Source: Rhypophila decipiens (Eukaryota > Ascomycota > Sordariomycetes > Sordariales > Naviculisporaceae). From it: DNA of 64,000 nt. The stretch is taken from contig MU858082.1 of the NCBI GenBank assembly GCA_033297075.1, positions 62,001 to 126,000 on the forward strand, given 5' to 3'. The number at the start of each line of letters is the position of its first letter. Position 1 is the first letter of the stretch. A program made the translations under genes and the position numbers. Shown piece by piece: positions 10,494 through 20,342 of this stretch. The notes under the pieces are model-generated. The model was not told where the DNA came from, made no database searches, and saw nothing but the letters and a program-made list of their open reading frames with translations.

Positions 10494-13109
10494 TTAAATG
10501 GAGTAGTCATCACTATCATCCTCATCGTAGTCATCGGTGTCGTTCTCCCCGCGGCGCTCCCAGTCACTCTCCCAGTCGGAACCGTCCTCGTCGCTGTCTA
10601 CTAGTAGCTCGTCCAGCCTGTCATAGTACTCATCCTCGGTTGGGCGATATTCTCTCCGGTCGAGACCCGCTATTAGGTCTTCGAATTGAGACTTTACTTC
10701 ATCCTTTACATGCTTCCTCGCGGACTCGAGTCGGAATTTCAATAGAGTGGGACGGTTGACGGCAATACTTGAAAGACCCTGATGATCATTTGCTTTTGCA
10801 ACCATTTAGGCAAGTGCGGACTTCCCACTTTCTTGTCTCTCGAGAGTGAGCCCGCTGGATCCATATCTTCTTCTCAGTCGCTCGATGGCTTGCCAGAGAT
10901 TTCTGAGGAGCTCCGCGAAGAGCAGTTGTTCAAAGTTTTCGATCATGATGAGAGGACTGAGTTCTCGTCCGAGCCTCTCTTGTTCGCGTGACCAACGTAA
11001 GGCGATGACTGGTTTTCGGTTGAGGACCTCCAGGGCCATTGCTGAATACTTTGCTTGGTGCAGAAAGTGCAAGCGCGCACGACTTTTGGGAGTGGTGGCG
11101 GCGGCCAAAGATAGGCGGAACATGTCCTCCATCAGTGAGAGCGAGTTCGAACCAAGGCATTTCGGCTTCGGATCAGCGCCAAATTCCCCGACAAGGATCT
11201 TTAATAAATCCATGCAGTGAGGGCGAAACTTGAAGCAGCCCTTGATCCGGTGGAAGCTCGTTGCTGGTTGATGTTCTTGGATTTGTGTCGCCACAACAGT
11301 CTTACTTGTCATCGCCGCTTCTTTGAAGCAGTAACAGAGGGCGTACAGTACCGTGGCGCCCGGACACCCCGTTGCATATCCCGATTTCCTCCGTACCCAC
11401 TTGCACAAGCATCCCTGGCTGGGCGGATGGACGCAGCGGAGGGGGACGGTGTCGCCAGAGTTGCGGCCAGGCTGGAAATCCCGAAGCCTGGCTCGAAAGT
11501 CCACGATCCCACCTCGCCTGTTAATATTGGCACCGCCTTTAACAAGCTACCTAATTGTCTGTCGAACCAGCTGGATCTTGTCACCATTGGCCTTTGGGTC
11601 TTGCTCGAGAAGGTGGGCCATGTGCAGGAGCGGGCTCTTGCTAAGGACGTAGACGTAGAGGAAAAGTCGAGGGATTGGTGGTACTGCGGGCTCTCCAGGA
11701 TAGTATCAACGAGTTCTCGCCAGAAGTTAAACCAGTGCTTCGTATCGAACCCCTCTTTCGGTGGCTTGCCGTGGAGATGCGGTCCAGAGTAGGCTGGCGG
11801 TCTATACAAAACATGATGTTCCCGGAAGCTGTAGGTAAAGGAGTCGATGGAAGTGCCGTGGCGGATGAGAAGTTTGAGTGCGGATAGAAGAGCTGGGTGA
11901 TCTTTGGAGCGGGATTCGGCGTCTCGTTTCTTCATGAGCCAGTCAAAGCATGACACGGGCGGGACGAGAAGACCCTGTCTAGTATCTCACGGGACTTTAT
12001 CTCGCCAGGTCTCGGGTTCTCTGGCTTGCTCGTGTCCGGACTGAGGGCGCCGTGGATCAACAAGAATTCGAGCTTTTCAATAAGATTCGGGGTGCTCCTT
12101 TTCTCCCCATAGGTCGATCTGCCTGAGAAAGATGGCGAGCGGACTGGTAAATGAGACCGCACGTGATCGACATGATACGGAACACGAATTCCAAGGTTGG
12201 CGCCTGCTCGATACATAACTGCATAGGCCTTGAATCGTAATCGGCTCTTGCCATGAGGAAGGCGGCAGCGCACACAGGCACGTGGAGAGGAAGACGGGGC
12301 TCATCTTCTCCCTTGCGCCAAGTGAACGGACCATTGATATTCGCACCTTTCTCGATAAGAAATGAGAACAAGTCGGCGCGGTCAGCCAAGAGTGCGTAAG
12401 ACGGCGGGGAAAAGGTTGAATTCGGCGGGCCCCCCTGAGGCAGCAAATCTAAAGCATTCGTATCGTAATCAGGAATATAATCCAAAGCATCGATGTCGTC
12501 ATCAGGAAGATAATCCACCCTGTTAGGATCGGCACCAGTATCCAAGAGAATTTCAACCACCCCTTGAGGCACGTCGTAGTCGGCCGACTTTTCCACGATT
12601 CGGAGGAGCAGCTTGTTGAGCATACGAGCATTATCGTGGTTGGGTATATGCACAGCGAGCCCTGCCTCAATGAAACGACGGACAACGTCGAATCTGTCCG
12701 TGTACAGACAAAGGTAGAGAGGAAGAAAGTTGTCGATATAGAAATCACGGGTTCGCGACCGGCTGAGAAGGCTGAGATCGGCTCCCTGCTCAAGTAGAAA
12801 GCGAAAGGTGTCGTCTTGGCTATATTTGAGAGCCAGAGTCAAGGTCGGCCTATCGCGATTGCCGTGGCGAACCCAGCTGACGGGAGCTCCACGAGCCAAG
12901 GCACGGCGAAGCGTGTCAATCGCACCCTTTGTGACTGCCCACTCGACAACGCTGTTTCCAGAATCTGGCTTATACAATGAATGAAGCGTTCTTTGGGATA
13001 GCTCGCGGTTAAACCGGGCAAGTCGCGCTTGATCCTTGGCGGAGAGTCGCGCCAGAATCAAGCCCAGCAGCTCCTGAGGGAGTGCCAGCAGGAAGCTTTC
13101 CGAAGCCAT
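10494..13109 (-). pseudogene. F-box/ankyrin-repeat gene with stops and frameshifts
   Basis: The start is the ATG at 13109, which gives MASES then an F-box (LPQELLGLILARLSAKDQA). Ankyrin units follow, including LLEQGADL, FIEAGLAV, LLDTGADPN, FLIEKGANINGP and LLIHGALSPD. This resembles F-box substrate adaptors of SCF ubiquitin ligases. The frame breaks near 11990 and near 11670. An in-frame TAG at 11547-11549 interrupts QTIR-LVKGGANIN, where the neighbouring paralog has an Ala codon, and an in-frame TAA at 10806-10808 is followed at once by an open acidic tail down to 10494. The break near 11990 lies where the 7.5-kb paralog also breaks, so an intron is possible there. The TAG and TAA are harder to explain by splicing. 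The N-terminal F-box and the first ten or so ankyrin helices may still be expressed as a shorter protein ending near 11932. Confidence 0.65.
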
Positions 13110-13211
13110 GGCGGTGAGTGTGATGGCAGCCAGTCTGGGGACAAAAAATTGCGAAGAGGAACCGAAGCCCGGAAAAGGAGGTCTTGAAATAGGGGTTGTC
13201 CGGTATCCCAC

Positions 13212-13737
13212 TATAGTTGAGCTTGCGAGCCCACCTAACCCAGTGCTGACCGACCGTTTGACACGCTGATTCCTGTCGCCTGTATATTAACAGTGCTTCC
13301 TTGGGTCTCCTTTTTGTGATGGGTAACTAACCTGCTTTCTCTGCCTTGCCGTAGGACCTGCGATTGGGGAAGAGGAAGATGAACTGGCGCGTCTAGACGC
13401 GTTGCTGGAATGTCAAATTTCTCCGTTCAACTCCAGCCGCCGGGCCCGTCGGGTACGGAGAGAGCGGGGTTCGGGCAGCAGTCCGACAGGGGGCCGGGCC
13501 GGCACCGCTGCCAGCCTTTTGAGATGACGAGCGCCAAGACGAACACCCAATCGGAGGAATGATTACTCCGTATCACTCTGATCACGGCAGACAACAATAT
13601 GAGTATGAGGATAAGGAGTGACAGTGGATAAATATTAAAGATAACAAGTGTTCGTCATTCCTGGCTTGCTTTCTGTCATAGATCAACCGTCTTCATACTG
13701 ACCGATCAAGAGAGAGATAAGAAGACGCAAACTCAGA
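13212..13737. other. Divergent promoter region
   Basis: This lies between the F-box/ankyrin gene (minus) and the GFA-type gene (plus). A GC-rich block near 13430-13520 is followed by an AT-rich leader containing GATAAATATTAAAG. Nothing else is recognised. Confidence 0.4.
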
Positions 13738-14327
13738 ATGGCAGCAGCAACCGACGTTGAGCTGGGACCCCTTCCCAAGCGAGTCACGGGAAGCTGCCAG
13801 TGCGGCAAGATCGCCTACAGGGTGGAGTTCCCGCCCGATCATGATTTCAAGCAGAATGTACGCCGGACTCTTCCTTCCTTCCTCATCATACCTACCTGAT
13901 CAATGACTAACAATCCCAGAACGGCACCTGCCAATGCACTCAATGCCGGAAATCCACCTCGTCGCTCTTTTTCCTCTACTTCAAAGTCCCGTACGCCCAC
14001 TTGACTTGGACCTCACCCTCCACCGCCTCGCTGAAGAATTACTATTGCACGCCCGGGATGGCCCGCGGGTTTTGTTCCGAGTGCGGGACGTTTCTGTACT
14101 GGCGTTATGAGAACGGACCTCACATCTCGCTTGCAATCGGAACTGTCGATCCGCTTTATTTGTTTGGCGAAGGGGCAGAAAACACCAATGGCGAGGTTCC
14201 AAAGGAGGGCTTTGGGCGGGCGCTGGCGAATTGCTGTGGCGCGCATGAGTGGATCAAGAATGAGATCAAGGGCGTGACGGATGGGATGGAGTTGCTTCAG
14301 AGAGGGGAGCGAATTCCTGAATCCTGA
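13738..14327 (+). CDS. GFA/CENP-V-type zinc enzyme
   Basis: Two exons, 13738-13857 and 13920-14327, with a 62-nt GT-AG intron, encode 175 residues. The glutathione-dependent formaldehyde-activating (GFA)/CENP-V fold is shown by its zinc cysteines: C20-x-C22 (SCQCGK), C46-x-x-C49 (CTQCRK), and a later FCSECGT pair. Members bind zinc and act on S-hydroxymethyl-glutathione or remain uncharacterised; fungal genomes carry many. This is a full-length small member with no extra domain. The 3' end converges on the TPR/TIR-like gene with less than 90 bp between stops. The exact substrate cannot be given. Confidence 0.9.
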
Positions 14328-14410
14328 ATAATTCATCATGGCAAAGTCATTCCCTTGGTTCGAAATGCTGATCGGTCTTGTCATAGTCAAAGGAAATGAA
14401 AGCATACAAA

Positions 14411-17400
14411 TCAACCCAGCAGCCTACTCTGCCTCTCCAAGAACAAGACCTTGGGCCTGTCCCGCTCAAAACTGAGCAACTTGTCTGCCATGACGATTTC
14501 CATGTCCAACGGGCCGGCTTTCAGCTGACCTTTTTCCGTAGTACCATCATAGACATGCTCGTACCACAAATGGAGGCCGTATGACTTGGCCAGCGTCTGC
14601 GCGACCATCACCTCGACTGAACACCAGGCCCGGGTGTAATAGTCCCCGTCGGTAAGGCTAATCACAGCATTGCACTGGGCCAAAATCATGGGCAGCGCGG
14701 AGACCCCTTTCATGGGTTCGTCTTGATCCACGCACGCAAAGTCCTGTGGATGACAACCGTGGTCCGTGGTCAGTAATCGTCCAATCCAATGGAAAAGAAT
14801 GCCAAAAACTTACAATCCACAGGCCCAACTCGTTAGCCTTTACTTCAGGATGCATCTCCATCATAAACAGCTCCGAGGCGGTAATCATCCTCTTGTACTG
14901 CGTGTGGTACCTATCATCGGGCGAGACAGCACCTGGGTCTTTGTTGATCCATCGGTAAGAGAAGAAGATGATGTATTTGACTTGGGCGGCCCTTTCGCCT
15001 TCTTCGACTCTGGGGCTGGAATCCTCGTGTTCAGACTTGGCATGTTGGTAAACCCGAGCCAAATCGTCACTGCTTCTTGGCAGCCGTCCGAAACGAAGGA
15101 AATCCTCGTAGCGCAGAAACTTCAACCCGTCGAACATGGATCGCTGAGCAGGATCGTTTCCCAGCGTGTCTGCGTAGACTTTTCTGAGTATTTGAAATGC
15201 TGACGTTGACGAGGACGGGGACGATGTCCCTGGGTGGCGTGCCTTGCCAGCCACGAGCAAGACAGGCCTCAGCTTCTCCTGGAACAAGGTCCGGTAGCCC
15301 TTTCTCAGCTTTGAGTCGGCGAGGTGTTGCGCAAGCGTTTGTCCAACCACACTCGCATGGTCGATCTCGCTCCGAATAGTGTCATCCGCAACATGGCCCT
15401 GAACAGAAGCAAAGTTTTTGCGCATGCCCTCGAGAACCAGGGCCTCCGTCTCGGCATCGCCACTAAAAACAGCATAATCTAGCGCAGTATAGTCGTGCTC
15501 ATCGACCAATCTCATATCCGCCCCCGCTTCGACCAGCTGGCGAAGGTACTCTCTGTGTTCGACCGAAGGTTCTTTGCAAAACGCCATAGCAGGTGTACAT
15601 CTCCCTGTCGAAGCAGCCGAACCGTCAGCGTCGAGCATGTTGAAGTTCTGCAGCGCTTCTTCCTTTTGTCCATCAAGCAACAGCGCCCTTCCCAAAAAGA
15701 ACCTAGACATGGCCAAAACCGTCGTATCTGCGCTCTTGGCAGTGCGCTGAAGGGCTTCCCGTGCGCATTGGATGGATTCCTTGGGTTTCCCCTGAGCAGA
15801 GTGATATAGCGACAATCTCGAAAACCCAATCGTTTCCCAGGTAATGGTCTCTCGTAGCCATAGTGCCCGGGTCGCACTATCGGTTACCTTTTCAGGAATC
15901 AATCTCTGGAGTTCCTGTGCCCGATGGACTCGCTCATTTTGTTGCTCTATTGCCAGGTCGAGCAATCCTTTCTCTTCTTTCTCGTCTGCATGATTGGACT
16001 GGGACTGGGATTCCTGCCAAAGCTGATAATTCACCATGGCCAGGTTCCCAACCGCCCGACATAAAGAACGCTCAAACTGCAATCTCCTAGCTCCCATCTT
16101 ATCCTTGGCCATCTCAGCCCTGGCAGCTGAGCATTGCAATTCGCACATCCGCTTGGCATCGTGTAAGCGGCTCATATGCCGGTATATAACAGCCAACTCG
16201 CCAGTGAACTCGATGAACTCTGCCCCGTTGCCGCTTCCATTTCCACAACAACCATCTTCGCACCCATCGCCTTTATAAATCCCTTTTTTAGCTTGCTCTC
16301 TTTCTGCGCACCGGGAACACGAGGAAAGACCGGCCACACTGCGTAATAACCACCCCTCGGCAGCTTCATACCGTCCAAAGCGCCGATACAAACAGCCTAT
16401 GTGTCCCTCGAAGAGATGGATATACCTCATGGCGATGGGGAACTGGGAGTCAGAACATGTAGCCATGGCGGTGTTGTAACACCGCAGACCTTCTTCTAAT
16501 TCTGCGCGTCGGGCGTGGTTCTGGCCTTGCGCGATGAGATCCTCCCAGGTACGAACACTTTGTACCTGGGTCGCTAGGGATGATGGGGTGGAGTTGCCTG
16601 GGTCTCTGGGCTGGGTGTGTGAGATGGTGTCTTTGACTGGACCCAGAGCGGGTGCGTCGCGGATGAAGCCGCGTTTAGAGTCGAAGAAGCAGAGTGTTGC
16701 GTGGAAGGCTGTGGGTGAGATTTCGGACTGGTGGTGCTGGCCTGCTGGGACGGAGTAGCTTGTGTCGCGGGCGTGGACGGTCGAGGCCGTACATTCTGCG
16801 CGGACTAGTTTGCCGGTGTTCATGGCTGTCGAGGAGGCTTGGTGGGTTTTGTAGCTGTTGTCATTTGAAGACTTGTTGTCGTTGCTGGGATCAGGCTGGG
16901 CGGATGATGATGATTTCCAGCTTAGGGTGTACTCTGCATGAGTGGCTTTCTCGGGGTCACTGGTGGGTTCGACCTTGAAAGAGTGGTCTGTCCCTTCGCC
17001 GGCGAGGATCCAGGCTTGTATGTAGGGCTGGTGGGAGTGCACTGCAAAATCGGGATTGCCCCTGTTGCTATCGGGCAGCCAGACGTGGAGACGGAAGAGC
17101 TGGTCTATGTCTTTGCCGTTGAGGAGCGAACATAGTGGCACTGTGAGGAAGCCCTGCGCACTACGGGAAGCGGAAAATAAGGACCGAGTTGAGGAACTGG
17201 TTAGTGCCTGGTGGATGAGCTTCCAGATGTATCCGAGCTCGTCTGGGCTGATGGGGATATCCTCTCGACTCTTGAGCCGCACAAAGGTGACGGCAAGCGC
17301 TAGGTTGGCAAGCTGAGTAGCCTGGAGGAGCTCGGTGTCCCCCGGAGGCTCCCCTCCTGTCTTTGTGGAAACCGCGTCGACGGCTGTATACCATTGTTGG

Positions 17401-17552
17401 ACTGTCTGTAGAGGATTATTCGATTTGCTGCTCGCATTTGTCATCAACTTGGTGGCCAGCGCTGCCGTCTCTTCCGGTGCTCTGGCGGCGGCTATAACTC
17501 CTGGAAGGACTTGCAAAACGTCGGACAGAGAGATAAATAATAAGTTTTCCAT
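14411..17552 (-). CDS. TPR-ankyrin protein with C-terminal TIR-like domain
   Basis: Exons 17552-14814 and 14743-14411, joined across a 70-nt GTAAGT..CCACAG intron in phase 0, encode 1,023 residues. The middle has TPR-like helices (a run from LRCYNTAMATC to GKPKESIQCAREAL and GQKEEALQNF), followed by one or two ankyrin repeats (YLRQLVEAGADM, DYTALDYAVFSGDAE). The C-terminus reads like a TIR fold. Strand A is KYIIFFSYRW (859-868), a second strand GLWIDFACVDQD spans the intron, a helix ALPMILAQCNAVISL follows, and then comes DYYTRAWCSVEVM, in which Trp953, Cys954 and Glu957 match the WCxxE motif that holds the catalytic Glu of plant TIR NADases. The DDRYHTQY insert is unusual for TIR. TPR plus TIR is a layout used in immune-type and cell-death signalling. 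Enzymatic activity is inference. Confidence 0.75.
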
Positions 17553-18147
17553 GGCGACGGTGGATAGATATAGCGTCCAAGAGGTTTCTCGAACCTGAAA
17601 AGTCTTTTGGTTGAATGTTGGTTGGATTCTCGCCTCCTAATTCCTTCCTTGGCCGTGCGGGGATTCGAGCGTTGCTGTCGACCCCTATTTGTTGCTCGGC
17701 AGAGAAATGTGGGCCCAGTCAACACAACGATCACTACCAGTCGATTTGGGATTTACTTATCGGTACCGGATTGTGCGGTGATGCTGGATATTAGTTGCTT
17801 ATGAAGAAATATCAAGAGGAAAGTTGCCGGTTGCCTGGTTTCGGCTGGCGGAAGGAGAACCTGACTCACTCGAGACAAAAGTGCATATAACATGTACACA
17901 GCCACCTTGTGCTACGTCTCCTCCAATCAGCAAAACGCTTGTGCTCAACGCAGGAAGCTGCTTAATGGTTGCCTAAGGCAAGGCAGTTATGGCAAGGGAG
18001 TCATTAGATTTAGCACGTGTAACCCTGAGCAAAATAAGATACATTCAGCTCTTAACGAATATCAAACTATAGCTATAGCTTCTATATTCCAGGGGCGTTT
18101 TCTCTCAGTTTGAATCCAAACAATTCCATGACACCCCATCGCAATTC
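17553..18147. other. Intergenic stretch, about 0.6 kb
   Basis: This holds the promoter of the TPR/TIR-like gene and the 3' flank of the oxygenase gene. No other feature is seen. Confidence 0.4.
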
Positions 18148-19665
18148 TTAGCCCCCAAAAGGTGCGCTGCTGATGACCGGCGGTGAAGCGGGCTCAACCT
18201 CCATGCCAGTGTCCGAGTCTTCGTCCGTTTCCGAGCCTTGGCCCTGGACTTGGATGAGGATTGCGCAGTACGAGTAGACATATTCCGTGCTAGCTTGGTT
18301 TCCGTACTGGCAACGCAGGTTAGAGCCAAGAGTTATTTGCCATGTCGGGAATGGGTGACGGTATAATTTACTTACTGCAGTGTAGGCCAAGGCCACTTCT
18401 TGATTCTTTCTTCCACAATGGTTCAGCCACTCCACATCCTCTGGATGGATCGATTTAGACAGGTAGTCATCACGTAAGGCGTCAGCTAGGCACTCCACCT
18501 CACCGCCAAGCGTGTCAAACGCCAGCCTTTGGCCGATGCCCTGGACGATGGAAGATTCATCTTCCCCGTCTTCGTAGGCTTCGTAGCCGATTACAGGGCG
18601 GAGAAAACATTTGAACCCTAGAGCTGTTGCCGTCTGCCAAAGCACGTGATCAATTCCCTTTAGTGGAGGGACTCCGCCGGGAGCCGACTTGGTGTTGGCC
18701 TGGAAGCTGCGGGAGCTGTGAGGGTAGGCGTGGGCTGCGTGGAAGCCCAGGAAGCCGCCCTCGGGCATGAATTTATCGTTGGAGAGAAGTGCCTCAAGGT
18801 GCTTTGCCAGTGGGGTGTTCAGTACTGCTTTGTCAGGCTCGGGCGACGTCTTGCATGCATAGAGGTTGTAGGTCAGTGTGACACGCTGACCCGAAAGGAC
18901 CTGGAGGACTTCGTGTTCGCAGTCACTGTAGAAGGCGGCCCATTGAACGGCTGGAGATGTGGCTGAGCCCCAGTCAAAGTTGATAGTCTTGCCTTTATGG
19001 CTGACCACGAGCCCACCGCCCGAGTGGGCAGCTGGGAGGCAGACAACCAGAGACCCGAACTGAGACGAGGAACGGGGCGTGTCGACATGGGAGCGGAAAT
19101 GCCCCGACGGTCCTTCGTAGATGTTGAGCTTGTAGAGTTCGGCCCTGACGATGCATGTCTGGTTCTCGGAAACGCTGGGGACAAGAATCCGGGAGACGGT
19201 GTCCATGATTCCGGCGGTATAGGGACAGAAGTTGGTCGAGAAAGCGGTGGTGTCGAGCTTAAGGGCTTTGCGGTAGCTTTCATCCAAAACATCCTTCCCA
19301 CCCAGTCCAAAGGTAGCTTGCTGCATATCTCCAATCAGAGCAGACAGGGACTCGGAATCGGCTGGAAAAGTGATCTTGCACTGCGATGCGGGAGTGGACG
19401 CATCACTGGGATCCCAACGGATGGTGACGGGGTCCTTGACTGGATTGGCATCTTCAGAGGCCTTTGGGTCGTTATCGCAGGAGAGGGACCCGCTACAGGT
19501 AAAGAGAAAGTCCTTTTGGCTGCGCGCTATGATGGCTCGGAACTCGTCGAGGAGCTCGGTGGTACTATCGTGGTCCGAATCTGAAGCCATTTTCCAGGCT
19601 TTTCTGTGTTTTGTTGAGCGGAATCCGGTGAGATTGTCTGCAGTCTGAGATGTTGTGATTGACAA
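18148..19665 (-). CDS. 2-oxoglutarate/Fe(II)-dependent oxygenase
   Basis: The open frame is 505 codons. The better start is probably the ATG at 19590 (MASDSDHDS). The jelly-roll dioxygenase triad is clear: His193 and Asp195 in FRSHVDTP, His251 in CEHEV, and Arg261 in SGQRVTLTYNLY for binding 2-oxoglutarate (numbers from the first ATG). The layout resembles prolyl-4-hydroxylase-like fungal proteins. Positions 18375-18307 carry GTAAGT, a CTAAC branch site and TGCCAG. This is a 69-nt intron of 3n length with no stop, so an unspliced reading stays open; splicing it gives TAYGNQAS. The protein substrate is unknown. It sits on the same strand between the TPR/TIR-like and HET genes. Confidence 0.85.
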   Translation of the reverse strand: MSITTSQTADNLTGFRSTKHRKAWKMASDSDHDSTTELLDEFRAIIARSQKDFLFTCSGSLSCDNDPKASEDANPVKDPVTIRWDPSDASTPASQCKITFPADSESLSALIGDMQQATFGLGGKDVLDESYRKALKLDTTAFSTNFCPYTAGIMDTVSRILVPSVSENQTCIVRAELYKLNIYEGPSGHFRSHVDTPRSSSQFGSLVVCLPAAHSGGGLVVSHKGKTINFDWGSATSPAVQWAAFYSDCEHEVLQVLSGQRVTLTYNLYACKTSPEPDKAVLNTPLAKHLEALLSNDKFMPEGGFLGFHAAHAYPHSSRSFQANTKSAPGGVPPLKGIDHVLWQTATALGFKCFLRPVIGYEAYEDGEDESSIVQGIGQRLAFDTLGGEVECLADALRDDYLSKSIHPEDVEWLNHCGRKNQEVALAYTAVSKLYRHPFPTWQITLGSNLRCQYGNQASTEYVYSYCAILIQVQGQGSETDEDSDTGMEVEPASPPVISSAPFGG

Positions 19666-20342
19666 TGGTTGAAAAAGAGATCAGTGATTGATATTTGTAT
19701 CTTTTGGCCTTTTGCAGTTTTCGTTGATCGTCAGTCCTTTGCAAGAACGACCTGAATTAAGGGAGCACCGGATTGTTGCAGATATCTCAGGCAGGCAAGG
19801 CAGCAGTGACGTGGCGACCACTCACAATCAACCAACGTCGATCAACCAACGTCGAACTTGTTTTAACAGAAGAAGGAATGCAATGCCAATCAATTCACAC
19901 CAACTCCGCGGCTGCCTGGTGGCTTCATGTAAACACCCGTCGGCGGCGTCTCACCGGCAACGATATGAACAGTCGTGATTTTGAGGGCAACATCGTGAAG
20001 AGCATATACTGTTTCTCGGTTCAATATTCACAACCCCTTCACAAAAGGAAATTTCTTGCTATCAAAGAGCTCGCCCACGATGGCAAACCCAATATTGGCG
20101 GACCTCATCAGGGCGTGCACATATTCCCGGCCTCTCATTCCGAGACAACCAGCTTGAACTCGAGGAAAGGATGCACGTTTAACACAGTGCATTTCGTCTT
20201 CCGCCTATAAAATACTCGCTCCGAGGCGCCGAGTGCAGCAAACGAAAACAGGGAAAGAAAAGACAAAAAGAAACCTGTACAAGAGTATCCGTGTAAAATG
20301 AATGACCAGTATGAACTTTGTAACAGAGATAGTACATCCACA
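19666..20342. other. Intergenic stretch, about 0.7 kb
   Basis: Promoter of the oxygenase gene and 3' flank of the HET gene. No gene, RNA or repeat recognised. Confidence 0.4.

Noticed and set aside
14658..14813. Reading the TPR/TIR-like frame on past 14814 to the stop at 14658
   Set aside because: That tail results from reading through a canonical intron; the splice restores a conserved TIR-like continuation.
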